Origin: Advenella sp. S44
GTDB taxonomy: Bacteria; Pseudomonadota; Gammaproteobacteria; Burkholderiales; Burkholderiaceae_B
Reading direction: 5' to 3'
NCBI RefSeq assembly: GCF_002810445.1
Contig: NZ_NEXS01000010.1
Location: 1 to 64,000 of the forward strand
Length of the DNA stretch: 64,000 nt
In this document: positions 45,197-54,464 of the stretch, piece by piece
Position numbering within the stretch: position 1 is the first letter of the stretch
How the letters are laid out: each line of letters opens with the position of its first letter
Translations under genes and position numbers: made by a program
Notes under the pieces: generated by a model
Database searches by the model: none
The model's input: only the letters and a program-made list of their open reading frames with translations
Told to the model about the DNA's origin: nothing

Positions 45197-45808
45197 TCAG
45201 GAGGTCACGCCGACGGCAGCCGCTGTCCTGACCAGTGCCAGCGCAACGGCTTCTGCTGCGGTCCGTTGCTCTTCGCTTTGCAAATCACCAGCGTCATCGA
45301 AAGCGTTGGCGGCAAAAGGAATCGTCATGATCGACGGCAACACCAACATCCCCAATCCTGACAGGACAGTACGCAAATGCAGCAGACCAAGGCGGGTGCC
45401 CGAGGCGCCCGTCGTGGCGCCCCCGATGGCAGCAACCTTGCCAATATAAGGCACTTTGCCCGGCTCGTCGCCATCAGCGCGCGATAACCAATCCAGCGTA
45501 TTTTTCAGCAACGCCGACATCGACGAATTTTCCTCTGGCGAGGCAAAGAACACACCGTGATGGGATTTGAATAGCGATCGCAACTGGCGTGCCGACTCGG
45601 GCAATCCAGACTGCGCCTCGTCGTCCCCATGATAAATCGCCATCGGGTAATCGGCCAGACTGATCAAGGTTGAAATACCCCCGGCTTGCTCTACCGACCG
45701 CGCCATGTGCCGGGCCAGGCGGGTATTGTAGGACTGTCGACGAGTGCTGCCCGAAAGCAGCAGAATGCGGGGTTTGTCGGTTGTTGGCTCGTTCTCAATT
45801 GGGCTCAT
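45197..45808 (-). CDS. NADPH-dependent FMN reductase family protein
   Basis: A 203-residue flavodoxin-fold protein. The phosphate-binding loop LSGSTRRQSYNTRLA binds FMN. SPEENSSMSALLKNTLDWLSR and KVAAIGGATTGASGTR are the second and third flavin contacts typical of the SsuE/YieF/ArsH group. It probably reduces quinones, azo compounds or chromate, or supplies FMNH2. AGAGGAAG precedes the ATG. The nitroreductase gene lies upstream on the same strand with a 99-bp gap, so the two may share a promoter. Confidence 0.9.
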   Translation of the reverse strand: MSPIENEPTTDKPRILLLSGSTRRQSYNTRLARHMARSVEQAGGISTLISLADYPMAIYHGDDEAQSGLPESARQLRSLFKSHHGVFFASPEENSSMSALLKNTLDWLSRADGDEPGKVPYIGKVAAIGGATTGASGTRLGLLHLRTVLSGLGMLVLPSIMTIPFAANAFDDAGDLQSEEQRTAAEAVALALVRTAAAVGVTS

Positions 45809-45907
45809 CGCAGGTCTTCCTCTGTATCGCTATGATATTCATCATAACAAAGTGTTGGCCGGCCTGGTTGGCCCGCTATGGTGTTCCCTGGGTGCCCACC
45901 ACAATGT

Positions 45908-46513
45908 TCAATACTGACCCAGGCAAAAAAGCGCTACCGGCTGGTGTTCTGCGGGCAAGCCAAGTTGTTTGGCAAGCGCTGCATCATCAACGCCCATGAC
46001 CAGTACGCCGCCCAGATTCTCGACCAACGTGGCAAGATAAAGATTCTGTGCCACTGCGCCAGCCTCTACGTCTACATAGCGGGCGCCGCGCAGACCATCA
46101 GCCTGCTGGTCGCAGAAGTGCTGCAACGCTGAGGCATAATCGGCAGTAATGACAATGACGGCTGCTGACGTCTCAAGCCAGAGATCGTCGGCAAGAGAGA
46201 CCGACAGCAAACTGCCGGCAGCTGGCGCGCTAGCCAGCCGGTCAAGACATGTTCGCTCAGGATCAAACACATAGCTGGCTGGCGCCACGTCTTGCACGCA
46301 TCGCGCCACGACCACCAAGCCTAGCGGATACAGCGCATGTGCAGAGGGTACACCGCGCTTGCCATCGCTACCCGTGACGCCCTGTGCGCAGTTAAGGATC
46401 CGGATCAGCGCCTGCTGATCAATTGGTGCGTCGCTAAACTGGCGCACGGAGCGGCGACGCGAAATCAGTGAATAGAGTACATCCCGTTCTTCAGCTGTTG
46501 TTGTCACCGCCAT
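45908..46513 (-). CDS. Nitroreductase family protein
   Basis: A 201-residue FMN-dependent oxidoreductase. The N-terminal RRRSVRQFSDAPIDQQAL is the classical flavin-binding start. GSDGKRGVPSAHALYPL and VDVEAGAVAQNLYLATLVE resemble the SagB-type/NADH dehydrogenase-like branch. GGAGG lies ahead of the ATG at 46513. It is divergent from the MarR gene, so the same operator region may control both directions. Confidence 0.88.
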   Translation of the reverse strand: MAVTTTAEERDVLYSLISRRRSVRQFSDAPIDQQALIRILNCAQGVTGSDGKRGVPSAHALYPLGLVVVARCVQDVAPASYVFDPERTCLDRLASAPAAGSLLSVSLADDLWLETSAAVIVITADYASALQHFCDQQADGLRGARYVDVEAGAVAQNLYLATLVENLGGVLVMGVDDAALAKQLGLPAEHQPVALFCLGQY

Positions 46514-46661
46514 GTGGGACCTCCGTTTGGGATTCAAAAGACTGGAATTTGGATAAATGACTGAACAAGTGTAGCAATAAAGTGGTTCTGAACTGGGCGG
46601 TCGACGCAAATAAGAAGGCAAATACCCCGGTTCAGGCTATCTTAAGCTTCGCGCCCTATAA

Positions 46662-46679
46662 TAGTTAGGTAGCTAACTA
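46662..46679. promoter_or_regulatory. MarR operator overlapping the -10 region
   Basis: An exact inverted repeat TAGTTAG-GTAG-CTAACTA directly follows a TATAAT at 46657-46662 and ends five bases before the MarR start codon. A dimeric MarR repressor bound here would cover the transcription start, giving autorepression of the efflux operon. Confidence 0.75.
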
Positions 46680-46684
46680 ATTGA

Positions 46685-47197
46685 ATGACGCGAGCCATAC
46701 CCGACATGACAATCAAATCTGATCCCCCATCCGACGCCACGCGTATGGCCATGAGCCAGGGCATGCTGCATATGGCGCGCGCGTATCGCGGCGCGGCCGA
46801 TCAATTGCTTGCTGAACTGGGCGTATCCCAGGCCACGGCGTGGCCCATTGTTATCATTCGACGCCTTGGGGATGGTGTACGACAAAAGGACATCGCCGAA
46901 GAGCTTGGTATCGAAGCCCCTTCTCTGGTTCGCCTGCTTGATCAGCTTGAGGCCGCGGGCCTGGCCGTACGCAAGCTGGACCCGGAAGACGGACGCAGCA
47001 AAACACTATACCTGACCGACGCCGGCCGACGTATCGCCAAGGATATTGAGCAGCGTCTGTCAAGTTTTCGCCGCAAAATCTTCAGTGGTGTATCAACAGA
47101 CGATGCCGAAGCCTTTTTACGCGTGCTCGATACGATCAAAAACAGCACCGGCACAATGAGCCGCTCTTGCCGAAAACCTTCCGGTAATCACAAATGA
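46685..47197 (+). CDS. MarR-family transcriptional regulator
   Basis: A 170-residue regulator with the winged helix-turn-helix at about 60-120 (QKDIAEELGIEAPSLVRLLDQL, then the wing KLDPEDGRSKTLYLTDAGRR). Flanking helices form the dimer interface. The ATG at 46685 abuts the palindromic operator; an alternative ATG at 46706 cannot be excluded. Its stop overlaps the FUSC gene start (ATGA), so it is the first gene of the efflux operon and probably responds to an aromatic substrate. Confidence 0.93.
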   Translation: MTRAIPDMTIKSDPPSDATRMAMSQGMLHMARAYRGAADQLLAELGVSQATAWPIVIIRRLGDGVRQKDIAEELGIEAPSLVRLLDQLEAAGLAVRKLDPEDGRSKTLYLTDAGRRIAKDIEQRLSSFRRKIFSGVSTDDAEAFLRVLDTIKNSTGTMSRSCRKPSGNHK

Positions 47198-49236
47198 AGC
47201 TGTTTACCCGCGACGAGACGCTGTTTTCATTCAAATGTTATATAAGCGCCATGTTGGCGCTTTATATTTCATACAGCATCGGCCTGAGCAACCCATTCTG
47301 GGCAATGATGACCGCCTACGTGGTAACCACCCAGCCATGGGCCGGCAGCATTCGCTCAAAAGCCTTGTACAGGCTGGCCGGCACCGTATTGGGGTCAGGC
47401 GGTGCCATTGCCATTATTCCAAACCTCAATCAAAGCCCTTTACTGACCACCGTGGCCATGTCGCTGTGGGTCGGCGGCTGTCTATATATTTCCTTACTGG
47501 ACCGCACCCCTCGCTCCTATGTCTTCATGCTGGCCGGATATACAGCCGCGCTTATCGGTTTCCCCGCTGTCGACGATCCGATCGGGCTCTTTGACAAAGG
47601 GATCTCCCGTGTTGAGGAGATCAGCCTGGGCATCATGTGTGCCGCACTGGTCCATACGCTTGTGCTGCCACGCAGTATTGCCCCGGTGGTGATCAAGGGT
47701 CTGGACCAGACACTGGCGCATGCCCGCACCTGGATAGTCTCTACGCTGCGTTGCGCCGCACCTGAACAAGACAGGCAAAATCGCCGCAAGCTGGCCAATG
47801 ACATTACCCAACTGCGCCTGACCGCGACGCATATTCCGTTCGACACCAGCAATATCCGCTGGTCCTCACACCTGTTGCGCGCATTGCTGAACCGAATCAT
47901 CAGCCTGACACCGACTATTTCCTCTGTGGAGGACAGGATCAATGCTTTGCGATCGGCCAATCGGCCGTTGCCTGGCGCCACGCTAGCGGTCATGAAAGAC
48001 ATCAGCGACTGGGTCGAGTCAGGTAAACAGCCCGACCCCGGACAACTAAACGCAATGCATAGCGCGATTGACACGCTGACGCCTGCCATTGTGCCCGACA
48101 TGCAATGGCATACGCTGTTGTCGGCCAGCCTGGCTACACGCCTGCACGAACTGGTCAACACTTATGCCAAGTGTCTCCAAATGCGAGTCGATCTGGACGC
48201 CGGTATCCAGAACGCCAGCGGCGAGGCAAGCACAAACCGACGCAAGTCCGACTTGCATATTGATCGGGGCATTGCGTTGCAATCGGCGCTGGCTGCCGCG
48301 ATCGCCATTGGTATTTGCTGCGCTTTCTGGATTATCACGGCATGGCCGCAAGGCAGTACTGCAGCCATGATGGCCGCCGTTTTCAGCTGTTTTTTTTCTA
48401 CACTGGATAATCCGGCTGCGCCCATGCGCGTGTTCCTGCGCTATACGATTTACTCTATCCCCATTTCTGCGTTCTATCTGCTGGTCGCCCTGCCGTCTGT
48501 ACACACATTTGAAATGCTGGCGATGGTTATTTTTCCGGTGGTATTCGTACTGTCGGCGCTGGCCATACGGCCTGCCTACGCGCTCAAGGCAATGGCCTTG
48601 CTCTTTGGCGTTCTGGGAACATTCGCGCTCATGGATGTCAACCAGGCGACGCTGGACATTTATCTCAATAGCATCACTGGGCAATTGGCCGGCACTGCCG
48701 TGGCCGCGCTTGTTGCCAGCCTGTGTCGAACAATCAGTGCCGAGCGTGCGGTTGCGCGGATTCAAAATGCCAATCGGCAGGATCTGGCTGCTTTGGCATC
48801 CACACGCCGGATGCGAATCACGCCCCACCTGACTTCGCGCATGCTCGATCGCGTTGGCTTGTTGCAGACCCGTCTGCCCGCCGAAAACCGCAAACTGCAG
48901 GAAACACCTGATCCGTTGCTGGCCCTGCGCGTCGGCAACGATATTGCGGTATTGCAAAGCGCGCTGCGGTCGGTGCCGCGCGCCAGTCACTCGGTACAAC
49001 GGCTGCTTGATTACCTGGCGACCTTTTTTCGCTCGCCAAGGAAAGCGCCGGACCATCAATTGCTGCGACAACTGGACGATGCGCTGACAAACTTACTTCT
49101 TACTCCAGCTATCGGTCCATCACAACACCGCGCGGTTGTCGCCGTGGTGGGCCTGCGCCGGGGCCTGTTCCCTGAAATGGCGCCTTATCCGGTCAACGCA
49201 CACATCGAGGGAGCAGACCATGATCGGAGAAATTGA
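47194..49236 (+). CDS. FUSC-family inner-membrane transporter (AaeB-like)
   Basis: A 680-residue protein with two blocks of membrane helices (about 12-160 and 355-510) separated and followed by helical cytoplasmic regions. The block ISYSIGLSNPFWAMMTAYVV is the FUSC/aromatic-acid exporter signature, and SAKALYRLAGT-like RSKALYRLAGTVLG follows. It works with a DUF1656 protein, a HlyD-type adaptor and an outer-membrane factor to expel aromatic acids or fusaric-acid-like toxins. The stop overlaps the DUF1656 start by 17 bp. Confidence 0.93.
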   Translation: MKLFTRDETLFSFKCYISAMLALYISYSIGLSNPFWAMMTAYVVTTQPWAGSIRSKALYRLAGTVLGSGGAIAIIPNLNQSPLLTTVAMSLWVGGCLYISLLDRTPRSYVFMLAGYTAALIGFPAVDDPIGLFDKGISRVEEISLGIMCAALVHTLVLPRSIAPVVIKGLDQTLAHARTWIVSTLRCAAPEQDRQNRRKLANDITQLRLTATHIPFDTSNIRWSSHLLRALLNRIISLTPTISSVEDRINALRSANRPLPGATLAVMKDISDWVESGKQPDPGQLNAMHSAIDTLTPAIVPDMQWHTLLSASLATRLHELVNTYAKCLQMRVDLDAGIQNASGEASTNRRKSDLHIDRGIALQSALAAAIAIGICCAFWIITAWPQGSTAAMMAAVFSCFFSTLDNPAAPMRVFLRYTIYSIPISAFYLLVALPSVHTFEMLAMVIFPVVFVLSALAIRPAYALKAMALLFGVLGTFALMDVNQATLDIYLNSITGQLAGTAVAALVASLCRTISAERAVARIQNANRQDLAALASTRRMRITPHLTSRMLDRVGLLQTRLPAENRKLQETPDPLLALRVGNDIAVLQSALRSVPRASHSVQRLLDYLATFFRSPRKAPDHQLLRQLDDALTNLLLTPAIGPSQHRAVVAVVGLRRGLFPEMAPYPVNAHIEGADHDRRN

Positions 49237-49441
49237 CGTTCAAGGGCTTTATATACCGTGGCTGCTGGTACTGGCTCTTGTGACATTTGTGATTGCCAAA
49301 GCCGTAAGCACACTGCTCTCTCGCCTGGGCTTTTATCGAATGGTGTGGCACCCTGCCCTGTTCGACCTGGGGCTGTACGTGATTCTGCTTTTCACAGTAC
49401 AGCGCATGTTTCCTTCTATTTTGAAATTGCTGATGGTTTGA
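49220..49441 (+). CDS. DUF1656 small membrane protein (AaeX-like)
   Basis: A 73-residue protein with two hydrophobic helices (about 12-32 and 46-65) and the DUF1656 start EIDVQGLYIPWLLV. It always accompanies FUSC/AaeB exporters, though its exact role is unknown. It is encoded with overlap to the FUSC gene and a 3-bp gap to the adaptor gene. Confidence 0.9.
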   Translation: MIGEIDVQGLYIPWLLVLALVTFVIAKAVSTLLSRLGFYRMVWHPALFDLGLYVILLFTVQRMFPSILKLLMV

Positions 49442-49444
49442 CAA

Positions 49445-50317
49445 ATGAAATTACCGATGTCTTCGCTGGCCGCTATCGGCCGGTTCCTGCTTACGATGTT
49501 CGTTCTTGCCCTGGCGATTTGCGCCGGCTGGCTGCTCTGGCTGCACTATGAAGTTGAGCCGTGGACACGTGACGGCAGGGTCAAGGCCAACGTCGTTCAG
49601 GTCGCGCCAGACGTTTCAGGGCTTGTCATGAATGTGGCCGTGCACGACAACCAGGACGTCAAGATTGGCGACGTGCTGTTCGAAATCGATCCGGCGCGCT
49701 ATCGACTGGCTTATGATCAGGCTCAGGCTGTTGTCCAGGCCGCTACTGCAGCCCGTGCGCAAGCGCAGCGTGACGTAAAACGCAACCGCTCGCTGGGCAA
49801 ATTGGTGGCCACCGAAGCGGTCGAACAAAGCCGCCTGCGCCTGCATCAGGCGCAGGCGGCTTTGGCCCAGGCAAAAACACAACTGGCCAGCGCAGAGCTG
49901 GATCTGTCGCGCAGCCGCGTGCACGCTGTCACCGACGGCCGTATAACCAATCTGAGCTTGCGCATGGGCGACTACGTCACGGTCGGCAAACCGGTACTGG
50001 CCCTTATCGATAGCGCCTCGTTCTATGTTGAAGGTTATTTCGAAGAAGGCAAGCTGGGCAACATCCATATCAATGATCCGGCCACCATCACACTGATGGG
50101 CAATAGCGGCCTGATCAAGGGGCATGTGCAAAGCATTGCCCTGGGCATTGCCGATCGCGAACGCAGCATCGGCAGCGACCTGCTGCCCAATGTCAATCCC
50201 ACCTTTAACTGGATCCGGCTGGCCCAGCGCGTGCCCGTGCGCATTGCCATAGACGATAAGGATGCGAACATGCTGCTTGTCGCAGGCCAGACGGCAACGG
50301 TAAATATCGGCCAGTGA
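49445..50317 (+). CDS. HlyD/AaeA-family periplasmic adaptor
   Basis: A 290-residue membrane-fusion protein: N-terminal anchor helix (about 12-35), then paired lipoyl halves (APDVSGLVMNVAVHDNQDVK and DGRITNLSLRMGDYVTVG) around a coiled-coil hairpin (about 85-150, rich in Ala/Gln/Arg). It bridges the FUSC transporter and the outer-membrane factor. The N-terminus WLHYEVEPWTRDGRVKANVV is typical of AaeA-like proteins. Confidence 0.94.
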   Translation: MKLPMSSLAAIGRFLLTMFVLALAICAGWLLWLHYEVEPWTRDGRVKANVVQVAPDVSGLVMNVAVHDNQDVKIGDVLFEIDPARYRLAYDQAQAVVQAATAARAQAQRDVKRNRSLGKLVATEAVEQSRLRLHQAQAALAQAKTQLASAELDLSRSRVHAVTDGRITNLSLRMGDYVTVGKPVLALIDSASFYVEGYFEEGKLGNIHINDPATITLMGNSGLIKGHVQSIALGIADRERSIGSDLLPNVNPTFNWIRLAQRVPVRIAIDDKDANMLLVAGQTATVNIGQ

Positions 50318-50410
50318 AGGGGTCAGCCGTGCGCCAGCCCGCGCTTGCAGCAACCGGCATATGCGCAAGCGCAACGCCACTGCGCAGAACCTTTTTTTGA
50401 AGATCTGATT

Positions 50411-51838
50411 ATGAATTACCGCTTATCAACGCTTGTCTTTTGTTCCTCCTTGCTGGTGGCCGGGTGCACTGTCGTGGGGCCCGATTACAAGAGGCCGCAG
50501 AACGCAGTGATAGAGCGATCATCCGCGCAAGGGGCATTTGCCAGCGCACGCGCTGCGACCCACGTCTATTCTGATGCGCCCTTGCCTGCGCACTGGTGGC
50601 GGCTCAATCATGATCCGGTCCTTGATCGGCTGGTCGCTCAGGCATTGGCGGCCAACGCCGACCTGCGTGCCGCCCAGGCCAATCTGGCCCGTGCACGCGC
50701 CGCCGTTGCCGGCGCCCGGGCGCAGCAATCACCGGTCATCGACGTCAATGCCGCTGCCTCGTACGGTCACAGCTCCGGAATCCAGCAACTGCAGCCGGAC
50801 CTGCGTCCGCCAGACCGCTGGTCATACAGCAGCGGTCTGAATATTGCGTATCAGGCAGACCTTTTCGGACAAATCCATCGCGCAATCGAGGCGTCCCAAC
50901 AGGATGCGCAAGCGGCAGTCGCCGCCTACGAGGCTGCACGCGTGACTGTCGCGGCCGAAACCGCCAGGTCCTATGCCGCCATCTGCGCCACCGGCATGCA
51001 ACTGGCTTCAGCAAAAAAATCAGTGCGCATTCAACAGGAATCGAGCGATATCGCAAAACAATTGTGGCAGGCAGGACGTGGCACGCAGCTGGATATTACA
51101 CGTGCCCGCGGTCTGGTTCAGCAGTTGAGCGCCAGCATCCCGACATTGCAAGCACAACAGCATGTTGCCCTGTTCCGGCTGGCGACCCTGACCGGCCAGA
51201 CGCCGTCGGCCATGCCCGCATCACTATTGAAATGTACTACGCCACCCCGGTTTACCGGTTCGATTCCGGTGGGCAATGGAAAACAGCTATTGCGCCGCAG
51301 GCCAGACATCCGTGCAGCCGAACGCAAGCTGGCCGCTGCCACCGCCAGAATCGGGGTTGCCGTGAGTCAGCTGTATCCGACGATCACCTTGGGTCTGGCG
51401 AGCGGATCGGCCGGCCCCATGAGTCTACTCGGCGCCAAAAGCACGTCGAGCGTAAGTATTGGCCCACTGATCTCATGGACAGTGCCCAATACCGGCGCAG
51501 CCCAGGCTGCAATCGCCCAGGCCCGGGCAACGGCAGATGCCGAATATGCACACTTTGATGCAACAGTACTTAATGCCCTGCAGGAAACCGAGAGTGCGCT
51601 GGTCCATTATGCCCGTCAACTGGAGCGCCACGTCACACTCAAGGCCGCACGCGATACAGTGGCACAGGCAGCACGTGAGGCATCGGCCCTGTATCGGGCC
51701 GGTAAAACGGATTACCTGCCGGTGCTGGATGCGCAACGCACCCTGGCCAATGCCGACAGCGCGCTGGCCACATCCGTGGCGCAGTTGTCCAATATGCAGG
51801 TCGATGTATTCCTGGCATTGGGCGGGGGCTGGGAATAA
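50411..51838 (+). CDS. Outer-membrane efflux lipoprotein (NodT family)
   Basis: A 475-residue TolC-like outer-membrane factor. The ATG at 50411 starts a lipoprotein signal with lipobox VAGC (Cys19). GPDYKRP follows, the standard NodT/OprM opening. Two OEP repeats are seen: WWRLNHDPVLDRLVAQAL near 65 and the second ending in SALYRAGKTDYLPVLDAQR. It completes the tripartite efflux operon. Its 3' end is ten bases from the convergent ligD end. Confidence 0.95.
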   Translation: MNYRLSTLVFCSSLLVAGCTVVGPDYKRPQNAVIERSSAQGAFASARAATHVYSDAPLPAHWWRLNHDPVLDRLVAQALAANADLRAAQANLARARAAVAGARAQQSPVIDVNAAASYGHSSGIQQLQPDLRPPDRWSYSSGLNIAYQADLFGQIHRAIEASQQDAQAAVAAYEAARVTVAAETARSYAAICATGMQLASAKKSVRIQQESSDIAKQLWQAGRGTQLDITRARGLVQQLSASIPTLQAQQHVALFRLATLTGQTPSAMPASLLKCTTPPRFTGSIPVGNGKQLLRRRPDIRAAERKLAAATARIGVAVSQLYPTITLGLASGSAGPMSLLGAKSTSSVSIGPLISWTVPNTGAAQAAIAQARATADAEYAHFDATVLNALQETESALVHYARQLERHVTLKAARDTVAQAAREASALYRAGKTDYLPVLDAQRTLANADSALATSVAQLSNMQVDVFLALGGGWE

Positions 51839-51848
51839 TCGACCCTGC

Positions 51849-54437
51849 CTAGGACAGTTCGGGCAGTGACTGCTTCACCTTGGTTAAATCCTGCCAGGGG
51901 TCGTTGCCAAGCCGCGCCAGGCGCTTGGGCAACGTACGGATATTGAAGGCATCGGACGATTTGATCCGTCCCAGTTCTTCCCAGCGCAACGGGGTTGCCA
52001 CCGCAGCACCTGGGCGGGCACGCAATGAGTATGAACAGATGCTGGTCGCGCCACGCCCGTTGCGCAGGTAATCAACAAATATCAATCCCTTGCGTTGTTT
52101 TTTCGAGGCGGTGGCAATGTACTTGTCCGGATGCGCTCCAGCCAGCGACTCGGCAAAGGCGCGGGCAAACTGTCGGGCCCGCTCCCACGGAGCCGGCGGA
52201 TTTAGCGGCACGACAACATGTAGCCCTTTACCGCCGGTGGTGCGTATGAACGATTGCAACTGCAATTGCTCCAGCAGTTCACGAATCTGGCGCGCCGCCT
52301 TTTTTACATCCGGCCACGCCACCTCGGCAGAAGGATCAAGATCAAACACCAGACGATCGCAGTCGTCCGGATTGCCGGCCTGCGCGCCCCACGGATGAAA
52401 CTCAAGCGAATTAAATTGCACCAATTGCATGAGATCTGTCCTGTTGCAAACCATCAGATAATCCTGCCGGCCACCTTTTTCTTCTTCCAGGTTAACGGTA
52501 CTGACGTCCATGCCCGCCGTGTGGTGCTTCTGAAAGAAGCAGGCCTTGTGCGTCCCATCCGGACAGCGCAGGACGGACAACGGCCGTCCCACTATCTCCG
52601 GCAACAGCCAGTCCATAACACGTTCGTAATAGTCGGCCACATCCTGCTTGGTAATCTTCATCTCCGGATATACCTGGCGCTGCGGACTGCTGATCTGAAC
52701 ATCTTCTTTTTCCATAGGCTCCTCGCTGCCGTGGCTGTTGCGCAGATCGGCAACAGACTTGTCTTGTCTCAAGGTTTTGAACGCCGTGTGGCGCAACAAC
52801 CCCTGGCTGCTGAGTCCACGGTAAAACACCTCGACCACCTGCTGGGGCTTGACCCATTTGGCACGCCGCAAATCCGAATCAATTCCCTCGACCCTGATCG
52901 TCGGTTCGCCCACGGCACGTGGGCGCAGCTTTGTCGAAAGCGTTTTTAACATCGCGTCGTTCATGCCAGTGCCGACGCGCCCGGCAAGCCGCCAGCCGGC
53001 TTTTCCTTCAGGAGCGGCCAGCAATAAAGAACCAATGCCGGTACGACTTCCTTTGGGCTCAATGAAACCGGCAATGGCAAATTCATCGCTAAGTTCCAAT
53101 TTGACTTTCTGCCAACTTCTGCTGCGGCCGGCATGATACGGCGCATCCACTTTTTTGGAAATAATGCCTTCCAGCTTTTCGGCGGTCACCCGTTCGAACA
53201 CCTGAGGGCCTGATCCGACCAGATGCGTGCTGTATCGCAGTCGTGATGGCGCGCCTTGTAGTACCGTTTCGAGCAAGGCCTTGCGAGCCTGCAGCGGCAC
53301 ATCGCACAGGTCCAATCCTTCCAGGTGAATCAGGTCGAACAACAAGTAACTCAAGTACGCCTGTTTCTCGCCGGACAGCGTCGCCTGCAGTGCCGAAAAA
53401 TCGCTGCGCATTCCATTAAGAACGACCAGCTCACCATCAAAGGCGGCCTGCCCAAGCCCCAGCGCCGCCATATCACGAGCGACATCTGGCAGCCGCGCCG
53501 TCCAGTCCAGCCCGTTGCGCGACCACAAGGCCGGGACCCCGTCCACAATGGTACACATCAGTCGATAACCATCCCATTTGACTTCGTGCAACCAATTGTC
53601 GCCGGCCGGCGCTTTGTTGGCTGTGTCACATAATTGTGGCGCAAATGGTGCTTGCTGCAGTTGCTGTTTGCGCGCCCCCTTGTATGCGTCTATCTGAGCG
53701 CGCCAGGCATCGGCTGCCGGCATTTTTGTTGTTCCCTTCTTTGTTGTCTTCTTAGCGCGGCCTGCCGCTGGCGTTTTGGCCGATACCGCCTCTGCAGCGG
53801 CGCGTCCGGATCCGACGGAACCGGATGCTTTGCCCCCCGTGCGCTTTGCGTCATGCGCAGGGGGCGGCGACCCGTCCTGCCGGGTTGTTGCCGCCGATTT
53901 GCCCCTAGAATGGGGCACGCCTTCGGCGTCCAGAAAATCGTCGGCCTCACTATGGCTGGCAAAGGCATCGTCCTGCTTAATCAGCAACCACTGGCGCTGG
54001 CGACTGCGCCCATGGCTTCGGATCAGGTGCCACGCGCCCTGCAAAATCTCACCGAAAAGCTCAAACTTCAAATGGCCTTTAGCCAGCTGTGCCTCGGCAT
54101 CTTCGGGGGTGCTCCAAATGCCGTTGTCGAATATTTTGACATTGCCGCCTCCGTATTCCCCTTTGGGAATATCACCTTCGAAACTGGCATAGCTGACCGG
54201 ATGATCTTCTACCTCTACGGCCAGGCGTTTGACCGAAGGATCCAGGCTGGGGCCCTTGGGCACCGCCCAGCTTTTAAGCACGCCTGCAACCTGCAGGCGA
54301 AAATCATAATGGCGATGGCTGGCGTGATGCAGCTGGACAACAAAGATGGCGCGTGCGCCATCGATCGGATCATCCTGTGGTTCCGGCGTTCGGTCAAACC
54401 TACGTTTGCGCTGATAGTCGGCAAGACTCATGGACAC
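51849..54437 (-). CDS. ligD: Multifunctional ATP-dependent DNA ligase D
   Basis: An 862-residue NHEJ enzyme with domains in the order phosphoesterase, ligase, polymerase. Residues 30-160 contain the 3'-phosphoesterase (LHHASHRHYDFRLQ, then DIPKGEYGGG). A low-complexity Lys/Ala linker covers about 170-250. The ligase (about 265-560) has the nucleotidyl Lys in EVKWDGYRL, then FDGELVVL and SWQKVK. The C-terminal primase-polymerase (about 595-860) contains LVFDLDPS with the metal-binding acids and RTTGGKGLHVVVPL. It is encoded 27 bp after ku. Confidence 0.97.
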   Translation of the reverse strand: MSMSLADYQRKRRFDRTPEPQDDPIDGARAIFVVQLHHASHRHYDFRLQVAGVLKSWAVPKGPSLDPSVKRLAVEVEDHPVSYASFEGDIPKGEYGGGNVKIFDNGIWSTPEDAEAQLAKGHLKFELFGEILQGAWHLIRSHGRSRQRQWLLIKQDDAFASHSEADDFLDAEGVPHSRGKSAATTRQDGSPPPAHDAKRTGGKASGSVGSGRAAAEAVSAKTPAAGRAKKTTKKGTTKMPAADAWRAQIDAYKGARKQQLQQAPFAPQLCDTANKAPAGDNWLHEVKWDGYRLMCTIVDGVPALWSRNGLDWTARLPDVARDMAALGLGQAAFDGELVVLNGMRSDFSALQATLSGEKQAYLSYLLFDLIHLEGLDLCDVPLQARKALLETVLQGAPSRLRYSTHLVGSGPQVFERVTAEKLEGIISKKVDAPYHAGRSRSWQKVKLELSDEFAIAGFIEPKGSRTGIGSLLLAAPEGKAGWRLAGRVGTGMNDAMLKTLSTKLRPRAVGEPTIRVEGIDSDLRRAKWVKPQQVVEVFYRGLSSQGLLRHTAFKTLRQDKSVADLRNSHGSEEPMEKEDVQISSPQRQVYPEMKITKQDVADYYERVMDWLLPEIVGRPLSVLRCPDGTHKACFFQKHHTAGMDVSTVNLEEEKGGRQDYLMVCNRTDLMQLVQFNSLEFHPWGAQAGNPDDCDRLVFDLDPSAEVAWPDVKKAARQIRELLEQLQLQSFIRTTGGKGLHVVVPLNPPAPWERARQFARAFAESLAGAHPDKYIATASKKQRKGLIFVDYLRNGRGATSICSYSLRARPGAAVATPLRWEELGRIKSSDAFNIRTLPKRLARLGNDPWQDLTKVKQSLPELS

Positions 54438-54464
54438 TCCCGGTCAGTGGGTCTGGGTTTCGGC

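Noticed and set aside
48046-49071. Minus-strand frame of 341 codons opposite the FUSC gene
   Set aside because: Composition (Arg, Gln and Cys rich) is typical of antisense to GC-rich coding DNA; the FUSC protein is well supported.
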